From Vreelandella lutescens (GTDB lineage: Bacteria > Pseudomonadota > Gammaproteobacteria > Pseudomonadales > Halomonadaceae), in assembly GCF_014640815.1 (NCBI RefSeq), contig NZ_BMHM01000002.1, positions 186,001 through 250,000 on the forward strand: 64,000 bases of DNA, in the 5' to 3' direction. The translations under genes and the position numbers were made by a program. Below the pieces are notes generated by a model, which worked only from the letters and a program-made list of their open reading frames with translations, was not told where the DNA came from and did no database searches. Of the stretch, positions 48,029 to 57,945 are shown piece after piece (the first letter of the stretch is position 1; the number at the start of each line of letters is the position of its first letter).

Positions 48029-48062
48029 AAATCATTGCACTACGTTAAATGTGCAGTGATTT
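48029..48062 (+). terminator. 12-bp hairpin in the rpoE-rseA intergenic region
   Basis: AAATCATTGCAC (48029-48040) pairs with GTGCAGTGATTT (48051-48062), one wobble pair, 10-nt loop. No T-tract. It could attenuate the operon downstream of rpoE or stabilise the rpoE 3' end. Confidence 0.45.
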
Positions 48063-48158
48063 GGTAACAAGGTCTTGGCCTGTGAAGTTTGGCGGCTAAA
48101 ACACGCACTAGCCGTGTGGTCGCCGAGCTTCTTCTAACACAGTGTGAGGGTGTGAAGT

Positions 48159-48890
48159 ATGAGTCAAAGCACACGGGAATCACTTTCAGCATTAATGGAC
48201 AGTGAAAGTGATGAGCTTGAATTGCGCCGAGTGTTGAAATCTCTGCCTGACGATGCCGATGCGGCAGAGACTTGGCGTCGTTACCATTTGGCCCGCAGCA
48301 TGATGCAGCGTGAGCGCAGCGTAGATGTCAGTATCGACCTATCTGCAGGCATCATGGCTCGTCTGAATGAAGAACCAGCGCCCGCTCTGCTAAGCGATAG
48401 CGACGCAACGCCCGCACGAACCAGCGGCATCTCGTTTGCTCGCGGTGCTGGTGTCGCGGCGGCTGTATCGCTAATGGTGATCACTGGCGTGCAATTCTTT
48501 AACGGTAACGGTGCAGACACTGCTCAGCCAGCAGGGAGTACGATTGCGTCGCAGGCGCCCACGGGTGCCCAAGTGCAGCCTGTCAGCTTAGGGTCGCCGC
48601 AATCTGCAGCAATGGCGGCTTCAGACATGCCGATGTTTGAGCCAACGCCGTTTCGTATTAATGGGCAGTCGGGTAATAGCGGCTTGATGAATATCAGCGA
48701 TGCTGGTTTTTCAACCCCCGCCGCGCCGCAGGGTATGATGGCCCAGCAAGCAACGTCGATTGATGTGGATCAACTGCGCATGCTCCAATCCTATCTTGAG
48801 CAGCATACTCAAGGCGCTGCTAGCGGCAGTGGTGACAGTTGGATGCCGCTGATGCGCTCATCTGTGACTGAGCCATTAGGGCAGCGGTAA
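48159..48890 (+). CDS. rseA: Anti-sigma-E factor RseA (MucA-like)
   Basis: 243 residues: N-terminal cytoplasmic anti-sigma domain (MSQSTRESLSALMDSESDELELRRVLKSL), one TM helix at about 95-114 (FARGAGVAAAVSLMVITG), then a periplasmic Gln/Ser-rich domain cleaved by DegS in the stress cascade. It holds RpoE inactive. Longer than P. aeruginosa MucA (194). Followed by rseB. Confidence 0.9.
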   Translation: MSQSTRESLSALMDSESDELELRRVLKSLPDDADAAETWRRYHLARSMMQRERSVDVSIDLSAGIMARLNEEPAPALLSDSDATPARTSGISFARGAGVAAAVSLMVITGVQFFNGNGADTAQPAGSTIASQAPTGAQVQPVSLGSPQSAAMAASDMPMFEPTPFRINGQSGNSGLMNISDAGFSTPAAPQGMMAQQATSIDVDQLRMLQSYLEQHTQGAASGSGDSWMPLMRSSVTEPLGQR

Positions 48891-48943
48891 ATAACGCGTC
48901 TTAACGTTTATTTTATCGATAAGTAAGAGGCTGTCTGATCGGT

Positions 48944-49909
48944 ATGGTGACCGCTCGAAATAGAGGTTGGGGAGCTCGGCTAGTATTAATGCTGGGCCTA
49001 GTAGGCGCTAGCCTAGTCCCCTTATTTGCTGTCGCTAACACGAAAACGCAGTCGCACATAGCTTGTACAAGCGTTGCCGATCAGCCTGGGGAAAGCTCTG
49101 CCCAGGCTTGGTTAGCACACAGCAGGCTGGCAGGACACTGCTATGCTTTTCAAGCGCGTGCTGTCACCATTGATGCACTGGGTGTTCGCACACTCGCGCT
49201 TTCCCACCGTATTCGTGATGGTGTTCGCCAGCAAGTCGTCCAACATCTCGATGGTCCATCAGTGAGCATCGAGCGTCGCTCTATTGTTGGTTACATACCA
49301 CGATTCACTTCAGATGCGGATAGCGGCCTAGCGTCACCAGATGCTTGGGCTCAGCATATAGCGTCCTATTACGATATTTCCTTTCAAGAAGATGCCCGAG
49401 TCGCTGGCCGCGATGCGGTCCAGCTCCGTTTTGTTCCCCACGATCAACAGCGCTATCAGCATGCATGGTGGGTAGATAAAGAGACCGGGCTGTTGCTTAA
49501 GCATGTCATGAGTGATACCCAGGAACGCGTGTTGGAGACGTTCCAAATTACCCAGCTTCACTCTCCTGAACTTTATGATGGTAGCGTTAATGATGCTATC
49601 AGCACTGAGCGGGGCTCTTATCCTTGGCAGGTAGCATGGCTGCCAGATGGATTTGTAGATCAGCCTCAAGAGCCCGGGCGTTCCGCCAGTAATCAGCGAG
49701 TGTATAGCGACGGGTTGGCGGCATTCAGCTTATTTGTTAACGCTGTGGAGGACCCTACCTTGAGAGAGGGAGTGCATCGCCTAGGGGTCTCAACGGCGGC
49801 GGTGTCTATCGTATCTGCTGGAGAGCGGCGGTGGCAGGTCGTCGGCATTGGAGAGCTGCCACCTGATATGCTTCAGCGTATTGTGCAATCTGTTCATATT
49901 GAGCCATAG
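48944..49909 (+). CDS. rseB: Periplasmic sigma-E regulatory protein RseB (MucB-like)
   Basis: 321 residues with a signal peptide (about 1-30, ending PLFAVA). It binds RseA and protects it from DegS. The MucB/RseB fold shows in WLAHSRLAGHCYAFQARAV, GYIPRF, RLRFVPHDQQRYQHAWWVDKETGLLLKHVM and ISTERGSYPWQVAWLPDGF. In E. coli the protein senses LPS and mislocalised lipoproteins. ATG 54 bp after rseA. Confidence 0.9.
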   Translation: MVTARNRGWGARLVLMLGLVGASLVPLFAVANTKTQSHIACTSVADQPGESSAQAWLAHSRLAGHCYAFQARAVTIDALGVRTLALSHRIRDGVRQQVVQHLDGPSVSIERRSIVGYIPRFTSDADSGLASPDAWAQHIASYYDISFQEDARVAGRDAVQLRFVPHDQQRYQHAWWVDKETGLLLKHVMSDTQERVLETFQITQLHSPELYDGSVNDAISTERGSYPWQVAWLPDGFVDQPQEPGRSASNQRVYSDGLAAFSLFVNAVEDPTLREGVHRLGVSTAAVSIVSAGERRWQVVGIGELPPDMLQRIVQSVHIEP

Positions 49910-49911
49910 CA

Positions 49912-50367
49912 ATGTCCATGAATGCTTCCGCCTGCGGGTTACTGCTAAGAACCGGGCCTGTGGTGGGTTACTCAGGCGGTGGTGTGGTCGTTGATGTTTC
50001 CCTTGACGCCACTTGCCAACGTTGTGCACAGGGGCGGGGTTGTGGCATGGGACTATTAGCGCGGCGTCAGCAGCAGCGAATCACGGTGTTTCCTTCTAAA
50101 GCGCTCGCCAGGGTAGAGTCTGCCTACCCCTTGGGTAGCCAAGCGACCATTGCCCTGCCCAAACACGATATGAGTCTTTTAGCCTGTCTGGTTTACGCAT
50201 TACCGCTGTTGATGGCGCTACTGGTGGCGGGTGTTACATCGCTATTAGACGTTAGCGAATGGCACATCGCGACCCTATTCTTTAGCACCTTGATAGGCGG
50301 TGTGATAACGCTTAGATACCTAATGCGCGGGCGGATGGAACGCTTCCGACCGCGTTTGGTCAGTTAG
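49912..50367 (+). CDS. rseC: SoxR-reducing/RseC-MucC family membrane protein
   Basis: 151 residues: N-terminal cytoplasmic part with a C-x2-C-x5-C pattern (TCQRCAQGRGCG), then two TM helices (about 86-108 and 112-135) and a basic end. The family is linked to sigma-E signalling and to the Rsx/RseC electron-transfer system in E. coli. ATG 3 bp after rseB, so co-translated. Confidence 0.87.
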   Translation: MSMNASACGLLLRTGPVVGYSGGGVVVDVSLDATCQRCAQGRGCGMGLLARRQQQRITVFPSKALARVESAYPLGSQATIALPKHDMSLLACLVYALPLLMALLVAGVTSLLDVSEWHIATLFFSTLIGGVITLRYLMRGRMERFRPRLVS

Positions 50368-50433
50368 TTGTTCCGTAGCTCGCTAAGAGTTGCACTCCCT
50401 TCGTTTCGTATCTGCTTGACTAGGAGCTGTTGC

Positions 50434-51846
50434 ATGAAGCGCTTGGTTCTCCCCTCGACACTATGGCTATGCCTGGTGGCAATGTTTTTGCTAGGTCAGA
50501 ATGCCTATGCGCAAACGCTGCCTGACTTTACTGAGCTGGTGGAAGACGCTGCGCCAGGCGTGGTGAATATTTCTACCAGCCGAACGGTACAGCGCAATCC
50601 GGCGTTGCAAGGCTTTGGCGGCCAGGAAATTCCTGAGATTTTCCGGCACTTCTTTGGCGACAGTTTCCCATCACCACCCAATAGTGGCAGTGGTGGAGGG
50701 CGCGGTCAGGAGCGCCAGTCGCTAGGTTCTGGTTTTATTATCAGCGCTGATGGCTACGTGATGACTAACGCCCATGTGGTGCAAGATGCCGATGAAATTC
50801 TGGTACGTTTGAATGACCGTCGCGAATTGCCAGCTGAGTTGATCGGTAGCGATGCGCAAACAGACGTTGCACTACTCAAAATCGATGCCAACGATCTGCC
50901 TGTGCTGAACTTGGGCGACTCTGACGCGCTGAAAGTCGGCGAGTGGGTCGCGGCCATTGGTTCACCGTTTGGGTTTGATCACTCGGTGACCGCCGGTATT
51001 GTCAGTGCGATTAACCGTACGCTGCCTCGCGATGCTTATGTGCCATTCATCCAAACCGATGTGGCGATTAACCCCGGTAACTCTGGCGGCCCGTTGTTTA
51101 ATCTGGAAGGAGAGGTCATTGGGATTAATTCCCAGATCTTTACCCGAAGCGGTGGCTTCATGGGTCTCTCTTTTGCGATTCCCATTAACGTTGCCATGGA
51201 TGTGGCCGACCAACTGCGTGAGGATGGCCGCGTGAATCGTGGCTGGTTAGGCGTCATGATCCAGCCAGTATCACAGGACCTGGCGGAGTCGTTTGGCATG
51301 AGTGAGGCCATCGGGGCGCTGATTGCGGACTTAGACCCAGAGGGTCCTGCGGCCCAGGGTGGCCTACAGGCAGGCGATGTGATTCTGGAAGTGGATGGCG
51401 AAGAGGTTGATCGTTCAAGCTCATTACCTCGTCTTATTGGTCGCGTAGCGCCGGGTGATAATGTTGAGTTAACCCTTATGCGTGACGGCGAGCAGGTGTC
51501 TGAAACGGTAGAGCTGGGTAGCTGGCCTGATATGGATGAAACAACACCAGCCGCCAATAGCGACAGCCAAGTGCGTCTAGGGGTGACGGTCGCAGAAGTT
51601 GACCCAGCGATGCGGGAGCGACTAAATATCAGTGGCGGCGTTGAAGTCAGCCAAGTAGAGCCTGATAGCGTTGCTGCCCAGGCGGGTCTGCGCACGGGTG
51701 ACATTCTAGTCAGCATTGATCACCGCAGCGTGTCCTCGGCGGATGAGCTAATGCGCATTGTGGAAGAGTTGCCTAACGACCGCGCTATTCCGGTGCGCCT
51801 GTACCGAGATGGTCGTTCGCTGTTTGTAGCACTCAGGCTCGAATAA
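50434..51846 (+). CDS. mucD: Periplasmic serine protease MucD (DegP/HtrA family)
   Basis: 470 residues (P. aeruginosa MucD 474). Signal peptide (about 1-27), trypsin-like domain with catalytic triad His114 (TNAHVV), Asp144 (DVALLKI) and Ser217 (GNSGGP), then two PDZ domains (about 265-350 and 375-465). Quality-control protease and sigma-E regulator. The start at 50434 follows TAGGAG; the open frame before it lacks support. Last gene of the sigma-E unit. Confidence 0.94.
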   Translation: MKRLVLPSTLWLCLVAMFLLGQNAYAQTLPDFTELVEDAAPGVVNISTSRTVQRNPALQGFGGQEIPEIFRHFFGDSFPSPPNSGSGGGRGQERQSLGSGFIISADGYVMTNAHVVQDADEILVRLNDRRELPAELIGSDAQTDVALLKIDANDLPVLNLGDSDALKVGEWVAAIGSPFGFDHSVTAGIVSAINRTLPRDAYVPFIQTDVAINPGNSGGPLFNLEGEVIGINSQIFTRSGGFMGLSFAIPINVAMDVADQLREDGRVNRGWLGVMIQPVSQDLAESFGMSEAIGALIADLDPEGPAAQGGLQAGDVILEVDGEEVDRSSSLPRLIGRVAPGDNVELTLMRDGEQVSETVELGSWPDMDETTPAANSDSQVRLGVTVAEVDPAMRERLNISGGVEVSQVEPDSVAAQAGLRTGDILVSIDHRSVSSADELMRIVEELPNDRAIPVRLYRDGRSLFVALRLE

Positions 51847-51864
51847 CCGCTTCTTAACCCCCTC

Positions 51865-51889
51865 CAGTCCGGCGGTTCTCGCCGGACTG
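51865..51889. terminator. 10-bp perfect hairpin after mucD
   Basis: CAGTCCGGCG (51865-51874) pairs perfectly with CGCCGGACTG (51880-51889) around GTTCT. The following T-content is weak (CTGTTCCT). Confidence 0.6.
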
Positions 51890-52033
51890 CTGTTCCTATC
51901 CCGCGCATATCGCTACAATAGCGCTTATCTTTTGACGAACTTTGGCAATGCAGTGGTGCGGTCCTCGCTTTTTCGCCCTTCGGCCTAGCGCCGCAACCCC
52001 ACGCTTGCGTACCAATAAGGCAGAACACACTCG

Positions 52034-53851
52034 ATGTCTCATGACGTTTCCGGCGGAAAGCTCAAGCATATTCGCAATTTCTCCATCATCGCGCATATCG
52101 ATCACGGTAAATCGACGCTCTCTGATCGTTTGATTCAAACCTGTGGCGGTTTGACTCAACGTGAGTTGAAAGAGCAGGTGCTCGACTCCATGGATATTGA
52201 GCGTGAGCGGGGTATTACCATCAAGGCGCAGTCGGTAACGCTGGACTACACCGCCGCCGATGGCCAAGTCTACCAACTCAACTTTATCGATACGCCAGGG
52301 CATGTCGATTTCTCCTACGAAGTCTCACGCTCGCTGTATGCCTGTGAAGGGGCGCTGTTGGTGGTTGATGCTGCCCAAGGGGTAGAAGCGCAATCGGTCG
52401 CCAACTGCTATACCGCTATCGAGCAGGGCCTGGAAGTGCTGCCGGTACTCAATAAAATTGACCTTCCCCAGGCAGACCCAGACCGGGTAGCCCAAGAGGT
52501 TGAAGAGATTATTGGCTTAGATGCCACTGACGCGTGCCAGGTATCAGCGAAAAGCGGTATCGGCATCGACGCGCTGCTTGAGCGCCTAGTGCGTGATATT
52601 CCGCCGCCTAAAGGCGACCCCGACGCGCCGCTTCAGGCACTGATCATCGATTCATGGTTCGATAACTATCTGGGCGTTGTCTCCCTGGTGCGGCTGTTTG
52701 ACGGCACGCTGCGCAAAGGCGATAAAATTCGTATCAAGTCGACTGGCCGTGACTGGAATGCCACCGAAGTCGGTATTTTTACCCCGCTGCGTAAAGAGAC
52801 CAATATCCTGCGCGCTGGTGAAGTAGGCTTTATCGTGGCCGGGATTAAAGAGATTCACGGAGCACCCGTGGGCGATACCATTACCCACACCAAAACCCCA
52901 GACGTGCCGCGCCTGCCGGGTTTCCAGAAAGTGAAGCCTCAGGTTTACGCCGGTATGTTCCCGGTAAGCGCCGATGATTACGAAGACTTCCGCGATGCGC
53001 TTGAAAAACTAGCCCTGAACGATGCGTCGCTTGAGTACGAGCCGGAAAATTCTGATGCGTTAGGGTTCGGCTTCCGGGTAGGTTTCCTGGGCACACTGCA
53101 CATGGAAATCATCCAAGAGCGTTTAGAGCGCGAATACGACATCGATCTGCTCACCACGGCACCGACGGTGGTGTATGAGCTGGGCATGAAAAATGGCGAT
53201 GTTCAGTACGTCTCCAACCCGTCCAAGCTGCCCGATATGGCCGACGTGGACGAAATGCGTGAACCCATTGTGCGTGCCAATATTCTGGTGCCCCAAGAGT
53301 ACGTGGGCAACGTGATTGCTGAGTGCGAGCAGCGTCGTGGTACCCAGCTTGATATGCAGTTCTTAGGTAACCAGATCCAACTGGCGTATGAACTGCCGAT
53401 GTCGGAAGTGGTGATGGACTTCTTTGACCGTTTGAAGTCGATTTCTCGCGGTTATGCATCGCTTGAATACAACTTTGAGCGTTTTGATGCCGCGAAACTT
53501 GTCCGTCTAGATGTCCTGATTAACGGCGACAAAGTAGACGCATTAGCCGTCATTATTCACCGTGATCACGCTCACAACCGCGGACGTTTGCTGGTTGAAA
53601 AAATGAAAGAGCTGATTCCGCGGCAGATGTTTGATGTGGCCATTCAAGCAGCGATTGGTGGCCAGGTCGTCGCGCGCTCAACGGTCAAAGCGCTGCGTAA
53701 AAACGTGACAGCTAAATGTTATGGCGGCGACGTGAGCCGTAAGAAAAAGCTGCTTGAAAAACAGAAAGCCGGTAAAAAACGGATGAAGCAGGTGGGGCGT
53801 GTTGAAATTCCCCAGGATGCCTTCCTTGCTGTGCTCAAGGTAAACGACTAG
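52034..53851 (+). CDS. lepA: Elongation factor 4
   Basis: Ribosomal GTPase (back-translocation/fidelity factor). 605 residues (E. coli 599). G1 AHIDHGKST, the DERE-like [32 protein letters not shown] and the C-terminal EF4-specific KLKHIRN...[20 protein letters not shown]. Highly conserved protein. No clear ribosome-binding site upstream of the ATG. First gene of lepA-lepB-rnc-era-recO-pdxJ-acpS. Confidence 0.96.
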   Translation: MSHDVSGGKLKHIRNFSIIAHIDHGKSTLSDRLIQTCGGLTQRELKEQVLDSMDIERERGITIKAQSVTLDYTAADGQVYQLNFIDTPGHVDFSYEVSRSLYACEGALLVVDAAQGVEAQSVANCYTAIEQGLEVLPVLNKIDLPQADPDRVAQEVEEIIGLDATDACQVSAKSGIGIDALLERLVRDIPPPKGDPDAPLQALIIDSWFDNYLGVVSLVRLFDGTLRKGDKIRIKSTGRDWNATEVGIFTPLRKETNILRAGEVGFIVAGIKEIHGAPVGDTITHTKTPDVPRLPGFQKVKPQVYAGMFPVSADDYEDFRDALEKLALNDASLEYEPENSDALGFGFRVGFLGTLHMEIIQERLEREYDIDLLTTAPTVVYELGMKNGDVQYVSNPSKLPDMADVDEMREPIVRANILVPQEYVGNVIAECEQRRGTQLDMQFLGNQIQLAYELPMSEVVMDFFDRLKSISRGYASLEYNFERFDAAKLVRLDVLINGDKVDALAVIIHRDHAHNRGRLLVEKMKELIPRQMFDVAIQAAIGGQVVARSTVKALRKNVTAKCYGGDVSRKKKLLEKQKAGKKRMKQVGRVEIPQDAFLAVLKVND

Positions 53852-53866
53852 GGATACAACCCCCAC

Positions 53867-54670
53867 ATGGATTTTTCACTCTTATTGGTCATTGCAGTGG
53901 TGCTGTCAGGTGCCATTTACCTGTTGGATATACTCGTGCTGCGACCCAAGCGGCGCGAGCGCGTTGCCACTGCTGAGTCAGCCACTACGGAAGGACTGGA
54001 TGCGTCTACGCGGGAAAAGCTCCTAAAAGAGCCGTGGCCCGTCGACTATTCGCGTTCGTTTTTTCCGGTGCTGCTAGTCGTACTAGTCGTGCGCAGCTTT
54101 ATTGTGGAGCCGTTTCAGATTCCTTCGGGCTCTATGAAACCCACCCTGGAAGTAGGCGATTTTATTCTAGTGAATAAGTTCTCTTATGGACTGCGCCTGC
54201 CGGTGGTGCACCACCGCTTTTTAGAGGTCAATGACCCCGAGCGGGGCGATGTGATGGTGTTTCGTTTCCCTGAAGAGCCGGCCGTTAACTTTATAAAGCG
54301 CGTTGTAGGGCTGCCCGGTGACCGCATTCGTTATGAGGGCAAGCAGCTGTATGTGAACGGCGAGGCGGTCACTAAAACGCTAGTAGAAGAGGGGCCGGAA
54401 CTCTCGCCACAGCAGCTGTTGTTAGAAGAGCAGTTAGGCGAAGTCAGCCACTTTATCTACAACAACCCCCGTGATCCAGGCCCGCAAATGCGTGAAGTCG
54501 TCGTGCCAGAAGGCCACTACTTCACCATGGGCGATAACCGCGACCATTCTAACGACAGTCGCTATTGGGGGTTTGTGCCTGAAGAGAATATCGTAGGGCG
54601 CGCGTTTGCCGTTTGGATGCATTGGGATGGCGGCCTGCCCAGTTTTACCAGCGTGCGGCGTATTGAATGA
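53867..54670 (+). CDS. lepB: Signal peptidase I
   Basis: Cleaves signal peptides of secreted proteins at the inner membrane. 267 residues: TM helices at about 4-27 and 63-82, then the periplasmic domain. Ser89 in PSGSMKPTL and Lys144 in NFIKRVVGLPGD form the dyad (55 residues apart, as in E. coli). The MGDNRDHSNDSRYWGFV segment is typical. ATG with little ribosome-binding sequence, 15 bp after lepA. Confidence 0.94.
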   Translation: MDFSLLLVIAVVLSGAIYLLDILVLRPKRRERVATAESATTEGLDASTREKLLKEPWPVDYSRSFFPVLLVVLVVRSFIVEPFQIPSGSMKPTLEVGDFILVNKFSYGLRLPVVHHRFLEVNDPERGDVMVFRFPEEPAVNFIKRVVGLPGDRIRYEGKQLYVNGEAVTKTLVEEGPELSPQQLLLEEQLGEVSHFIYNNPRDPGPQMREVVVPEGHYFTMGDNRDHSNDSRYWGFVPEENIVGRAFAVWMHWDGGLPSFTSVRRIE

Positions 54671-54712
54671 AGCAGCATAATGTGCAAACCGTGAGTATGG
54701 TTATCTTTGTTA

Positions 54713-54725
54713 ACGTCAATGACGT
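54713..54725. repeat. 13-bp palindrome before rnc
   Basis: ACGTCA-A-TGACGT, arms 6 bp, ending just before the AGGAG ribosome-binding site of rnc. Too small for a stable RNA hairpin alone, but RNase III often controls its own mRNA. Confidence 0.35.
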
Positions 54726-54734
54726 AGGAGCACT

Positions 54735-55427
54735 GTGAGTAATTCCTTAACCGCTTTTTGCCGACGAATCGGCCATACCTTTGGCGACCCAACGCTACTG
54801 GAACTGGCCATGACCCACCGCAGCTACGGTGGTCGCAACAATGAGCGCCTGGAATTTCTAGGTGACTCCATCGTGAATTTTGTGATCGCGGAAGCGCTGT
54901 TTCAGCGCTTTCCTCAAGCGCGCGAAGGGCAGCTCTCCCGCCTGCGCGCCCGCTTAGTAAAAGGCCAAACCCTGGCAGAACTCGCCCGCGAGATGGCGTT
55001 TGGCGAGTGTCTGCGGTTAGGCTCTGGTGAAATGAAAAGCGGCGGCCATCGTCGTGAATCGATTTTGGCAGATGCCGTCGAGGCGATTATTGGGGCGATC
55101 TATCTGGATGCCGGAATGGATGCCGTGCGCGAGCGCGTGCTGGCATGGTACGCCGAGCGTCTGGAGAACATTTCGCTGCAAGATACCCAAAAAGACCCGA
55201 AAACACGCTTACAAGAGTTTTTGCAGTCGCGCCAAGCGGCGCTACCGCGCTATGAAGTGGTCTCTGTGAAGGGAGAGGCGCATGCCCAGACCTTTACCGT
55301 GGAGTGCTACATTGAGCTGCTAAGCGAGCATACCACTGGTAAAGGCCCCAGCCGCCGCCACGCTGAACAGCAGGCTGCGGAAGAAGCATTGTCCTATCTC
55401 GAACAACCCCCTGGAGACAAATCATGA
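54735..55427 (+). CDS. rnc: Ribonuclease III
   Basis: Double-stranded-RNA endonuclease, rRNA maturation and mRNA decay. 230 residues (E. coli 226). N-terminal RNase III domain with the [20 protein letters not shown] signature, and the second acidic cluster around [14 protein letters not shown]; the C-terminal dsRBD is [10 protein letters not shown]...[24 protein letters not shown] start preceded by AGGAG. The stop overlaps era (ATGA). Confidence 0.95.
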   Translation: MSNSLTAFCRRIGHTFGDPTLLELAMTHRSYGGRNNERLEFLGDSIVNFVIAEALFQRFPQAREGQLSRLRARLVKGQTLAELAREMAFGECLRLGSGEMKSGGHRRESILADAVEAIIGAIYLDAGMDAVRERVLAWYAERLENISLQDTQKDPKTRLQEFLQSRQAALPRYEVVSVKGEAHAQTFTVECYIELLSEHTTGKGPSRRHAEQQAAEEALSYLEQPPGDKS

Positions 55428-56323
55428 GCCAAACCTGCGGATTCGTGGCCATCGTTGGCCGTCCCAACGTAGGCAAATCAACCCTCATGAACCGGATTCT
55501 GGGGCAGAAAATTTCGATTACCTCTCGGCGGCCGCAAACCACGCGCCATCAGGTAATGGGGATTAAAACCGTCGAAGATACGCAGTTTATCTACGTCGAC
55601 ACGCCGGGCATGCACATCATGTCCAAAGACCGCAATAAAGCGATCAACCGCTTTATGAACCAGGCGGCAACTCAGGCGCTGCGTGACGTAGACTGTGTAG
55701 TGTTCATTATTGATCGCACCCGCTGGACAGAAGAAGATCAGGCGGTATTGAAGCGTCTTGAACACGTGCAAGCGCCGGTGATTCTAGCGGTTAACAAAGT
55801 CGACCGCCTGCAAGAGAAGGGCGACTTACTGCCTTGGCTGGCTGAAGTTGGCGCACGCCGTGAGTTTGCTGCCGTTGTGCCCATTTCAGCTAAGCATGGC
55901 ACCCAGGTAGATACCTTGGAAGAAGAGGTCGCTAAGCACCTGCCTGAAAGCATTCACTTCTTCCCGGAAGACCAAATCACCGACAAAAGCCTGCGCTTTA
56001 TGGCGGCTGAGCTGGTGCGTGAAAAAGTCATGCGTCAGTTGGGTGACGAGCTGCCCTACCAAATGACGGTCGAGATTGAAGAGTTTCGCGAGACCGAGCG
56101 CGTTACGCACATCAGCGCACTCATTTTGGTAGAGCGTCAGGGTCAAAAAGTGATCTTAATCGGCGAGAACGGCGACCGGATCAAGAGTATTGGCCGTGAA
56201 GCGCGCCTGGATATGGAGCGCGCGCTGGGTACCAAAGTCATGCTGAATATGTGGGTGAAGGTGAAGCGCGGTTGGTCGGATGACGAGCGGGCGCTGAAAA
56301 GCCTGGGTTACGATCTCGATTGA
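55424..56323 (+). CDS. era: GTPase Era
   Basis: Ribosome-assembly GTPase that binds 16S rRNA and couples 30S maturation to growth. 299 residues: G1 GRPNVGKS (12-19), G3 DTPGMH, G4 NKVD, and a C-terminal KH domain with [28 protein letters not shown] overlap with rnc, TTGA-type overlap with the recO open frame, so a tightly coupled operon. Confidence 0.96.
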   Translation: MSQTCGFVAIVGRPNVGKSTLMNRILGQKISITSRRPQTTRHQVMGIKTVEDTQFIYVDTPGMHIMSKDRNKAINRFMNQAATQALRDVDCVVFIIDRTRWTEEDQAVLKRLEHVQAPVILAVNKVDRLQEKGDLLPWLAEVGARREFAAVVPISAKHGTQVDTLEEEVAKHLPESIHFFPEDQITDKSLRFMAAELVREKVMRQLGDELPYQMTVEIEEFRETERVTHISALILVERQGQKVILIGENGDRIKSIGREARLDMERALGTKVMLNMWVKVKRGWSDDERALKSLGYDLD

Positions 56324-56331
56324 GCACGGCA

Positions 56332-57027
56332 ATGACCGCAGAGCCTGCGTTTCTGCTGCACCGCCGGGCATATCGTGAAACCAGTGCGCTGGTCGATTTA
56401 TTGACGCTGAATCATGGCCGTATTCGGGCAGTCGCCCATGGTGGCCAGCGGCCCGGCTCTAAATCGCGCCAGCGGCTGCAGCCGTTCACCCCGCTGTTTG
56501 TATCCTGGCGGGGAGAACGGGAGCTAAAGCGGCTAACACTGATGGAGTCCCGTGGGCACACCGCCCTGCTGGCAGGCGAAGGCCTGCTGTGTGGCCTCTA
56601 TGCCAATGAGATTGCCACTCGATTACTTCCCCTTGAGCTGGTCGCCACCGACGTCTTTGCGTTTTATAGCGCTCTATTGGAAGCGCTACCGGCTCCTGCG
56701 GAGCGCGGGCTGGCGCTGAGACGCTATGAGTGGGCATTATTAGAGGCATTGGAAGCCACCCCACGCTTTTGTACGCCGGAAGGCGGCCCTTTAGATCCAC
56801 ACTGCCGCTACCGCTTTGATGCTGCCAGCCGTGCGTTTTTACCCGCGGAGCAGGGTATTGAAGGGCGCACATTGCGCTACATTGAGCAGGGCGACTGGCA
56901 GCCGGAAGGCTTGGCGGGTGCGCTGAAAGCAGTGACGCGAGCGGCGCTGGCTCCCCACCTAGGCCCAACAGAACTGCGTTCCCGTGAACTAATGCTGGAT
57001 TTAGCCCGTCGACGTCAGCGTTCATGA
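56332..57027 (+). CDS. recO: DNA repair protein RecO
   Basis: Loads RecA with RecF and RecR in gap repair. 231 residues from ATG 56332 (MTAEPAFLLHRRAYRETSALVDLL), which is close to the E. coli start; an in-frame TTG at 56320 overlapping the era stop is equally possible. Conserved elements are the OB-fold N-terminus, GRIRAVAHGGQRPGSK, LYANEIATRLL and the C-terminal LRSRELMLDL. Era-recO-pdxJ order is standard. Confidence 0.9.
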   Translation: MTAEPAFLLHRRAYRETSALVDLLTLNHGRIRAVAHGGQRPGSKSRQRLQPFTPLFVSWRGERELKRLTLMESRGHTALLAGEGLLCGLYANEIATRLLPLELVATDVFAFYSALLEALPAPAERGLALRRYEWALLEALEATPRFCTPEGGPLDPHCRYRFDAASRAFLPAEQGIEGRTLRYIEQGDWQPEGLAGALKAVTRAALAPHLGPTELRSRELMLDLARRRQRS

Positions 57028-57119
57028 GCTAACCCATCGCTGCCTCTTGATGGCGATTACTATTTATCACCGCCATCGACTATTACCACCTATCGCCCTT
57101 TATTGATTGGAGACACGTT

Positions 57120-57944
57120 ATGCACCCACCACGGATTTTACTCGGCGTTAATATCGACCATATCGCCACGCTGCGTCAGGCCCGTGGCACACGCTATCCT
57201 GATCCGGTTCAAGCGGCGCTGCTAGCCGAAGAGGCGGGAGCTGACGGCATTACCGTCCACCTGCGCGAAGACCGCCGCCATATCCAGCCACGCGATGTGC
57301 GCCTGCTGGCGGAAGTGCTTAACACACGCATGAACCTAGAGATGGCGGTCACCGAAGAGATGTTCGCGTTGGCAGAAGAAGTGCGCCCCGCCCACGTATG
57401 TTTGGTGCCGGAGAAGCGCGAAGAGCTGACCACCGAAGGCGGGCTGGATGTCGTGGGCGGCTTCGACCAGATTGCGAGCGCCTGCCAGCGTCTTGCTGCG
57501 CTTGGCTGTGATGTGTCGCTATTTATCGACCCTGATGAAGCTCAAATTGATGCCGCTAAGCGTGCAGGCGCACCGACTATCGAGCTGCACACCGGTGCTT
57601 ATGCCGAAGCAAAGCCAGGCAGTGCAGAAGCGAACGCTGAGTATGACCGCCTTAGCGCGGCAGCGGTGCATGCGGTCTCGCTGGGGTTGGTCGTCAATGC
57701 CGGGCACGGCCTGCATTATCACAACGTGGAAGCGATTGCGGCGCTACCCGGCGTGAATGAGCTGAACATTGGTCACGCGATTATTGCCCGTGCGCTGTTT
57801 GTCGGCTTAAAAGAAGCCGTACAAGAGATGAAGCGGTTAATCATTGCGGGTCAAGAGGCTGGTTTGATGGCAGCCCTGGATGCCCATGAGCACGACCATG
57901 ACCACGACCATAGTGATGGTCACCACGACTGCTGCGGCCACTAA
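57120..57944 (+). CDS. pdxJ: Pyridoxine 5'-phosphate synthase with His-rich C-terminal tail
   Basis: Last step of pyridoxal phosphate synthesis, condensing 1-deoxyxylulose-5-phosphate with aminoacetone-3-phosphate. 274 residues (E. coli 243). The TIM barrel has [32 protein letters not shown], and [14 protein letters not shown], and ends around residue 240. Residues 255-274 form a tail of eight His and two Cys ([20 protein letters not shown]), not part of the normal fold. The tail looks like a metal-binding appendage. The stop precedes acpS by 1 bp. Confidence 0.93.
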   Translation: MHPPRILLGVNIDHIATLRQARGTRYPDPVQAALLAEEAGADGITVHLREDRRHIQPRDVRLLAEVLNTRMNLEMAVTEEMFALAEEVRPAHVCLVPEKREELTTEGGLDVVGGFDQIASACQRLAALGCDVSLFIDPDEAQIDAAKRAGAPTIELHTGAYAEAKPGSAEANAEYDRLSAAAVHAVSLGLVVNAGHGLHYHNVEAIAALPGVNELNIGHAIIARALFVGLKEAVQEMKRLIIAGQEAGLMAALDAHEHDHDHDHSDGHHDCCGH

Positions 57945-57945
57945 C

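Noticed and set aside
56486..57025. 179-codon minus-strand frame inside recO
   Set aside because: Antisense shadow; recO is clearly the real gene.
57890..57935. Possible repeat array near the pdxJ end (GACCATGACCACGACCATAG-like)
   Set aside because: It is codon repetition for Asp-His, not a CRISPR repeat; no spacers or cas genes.
57880..57945. Upstream in-frame extension of acpS inside the pdxJ His tail
   Set aside because: Composed of Thr/Met repeats from the alternative reading of the His-rich tail; acpS homology starts at MIVGIGSDI.
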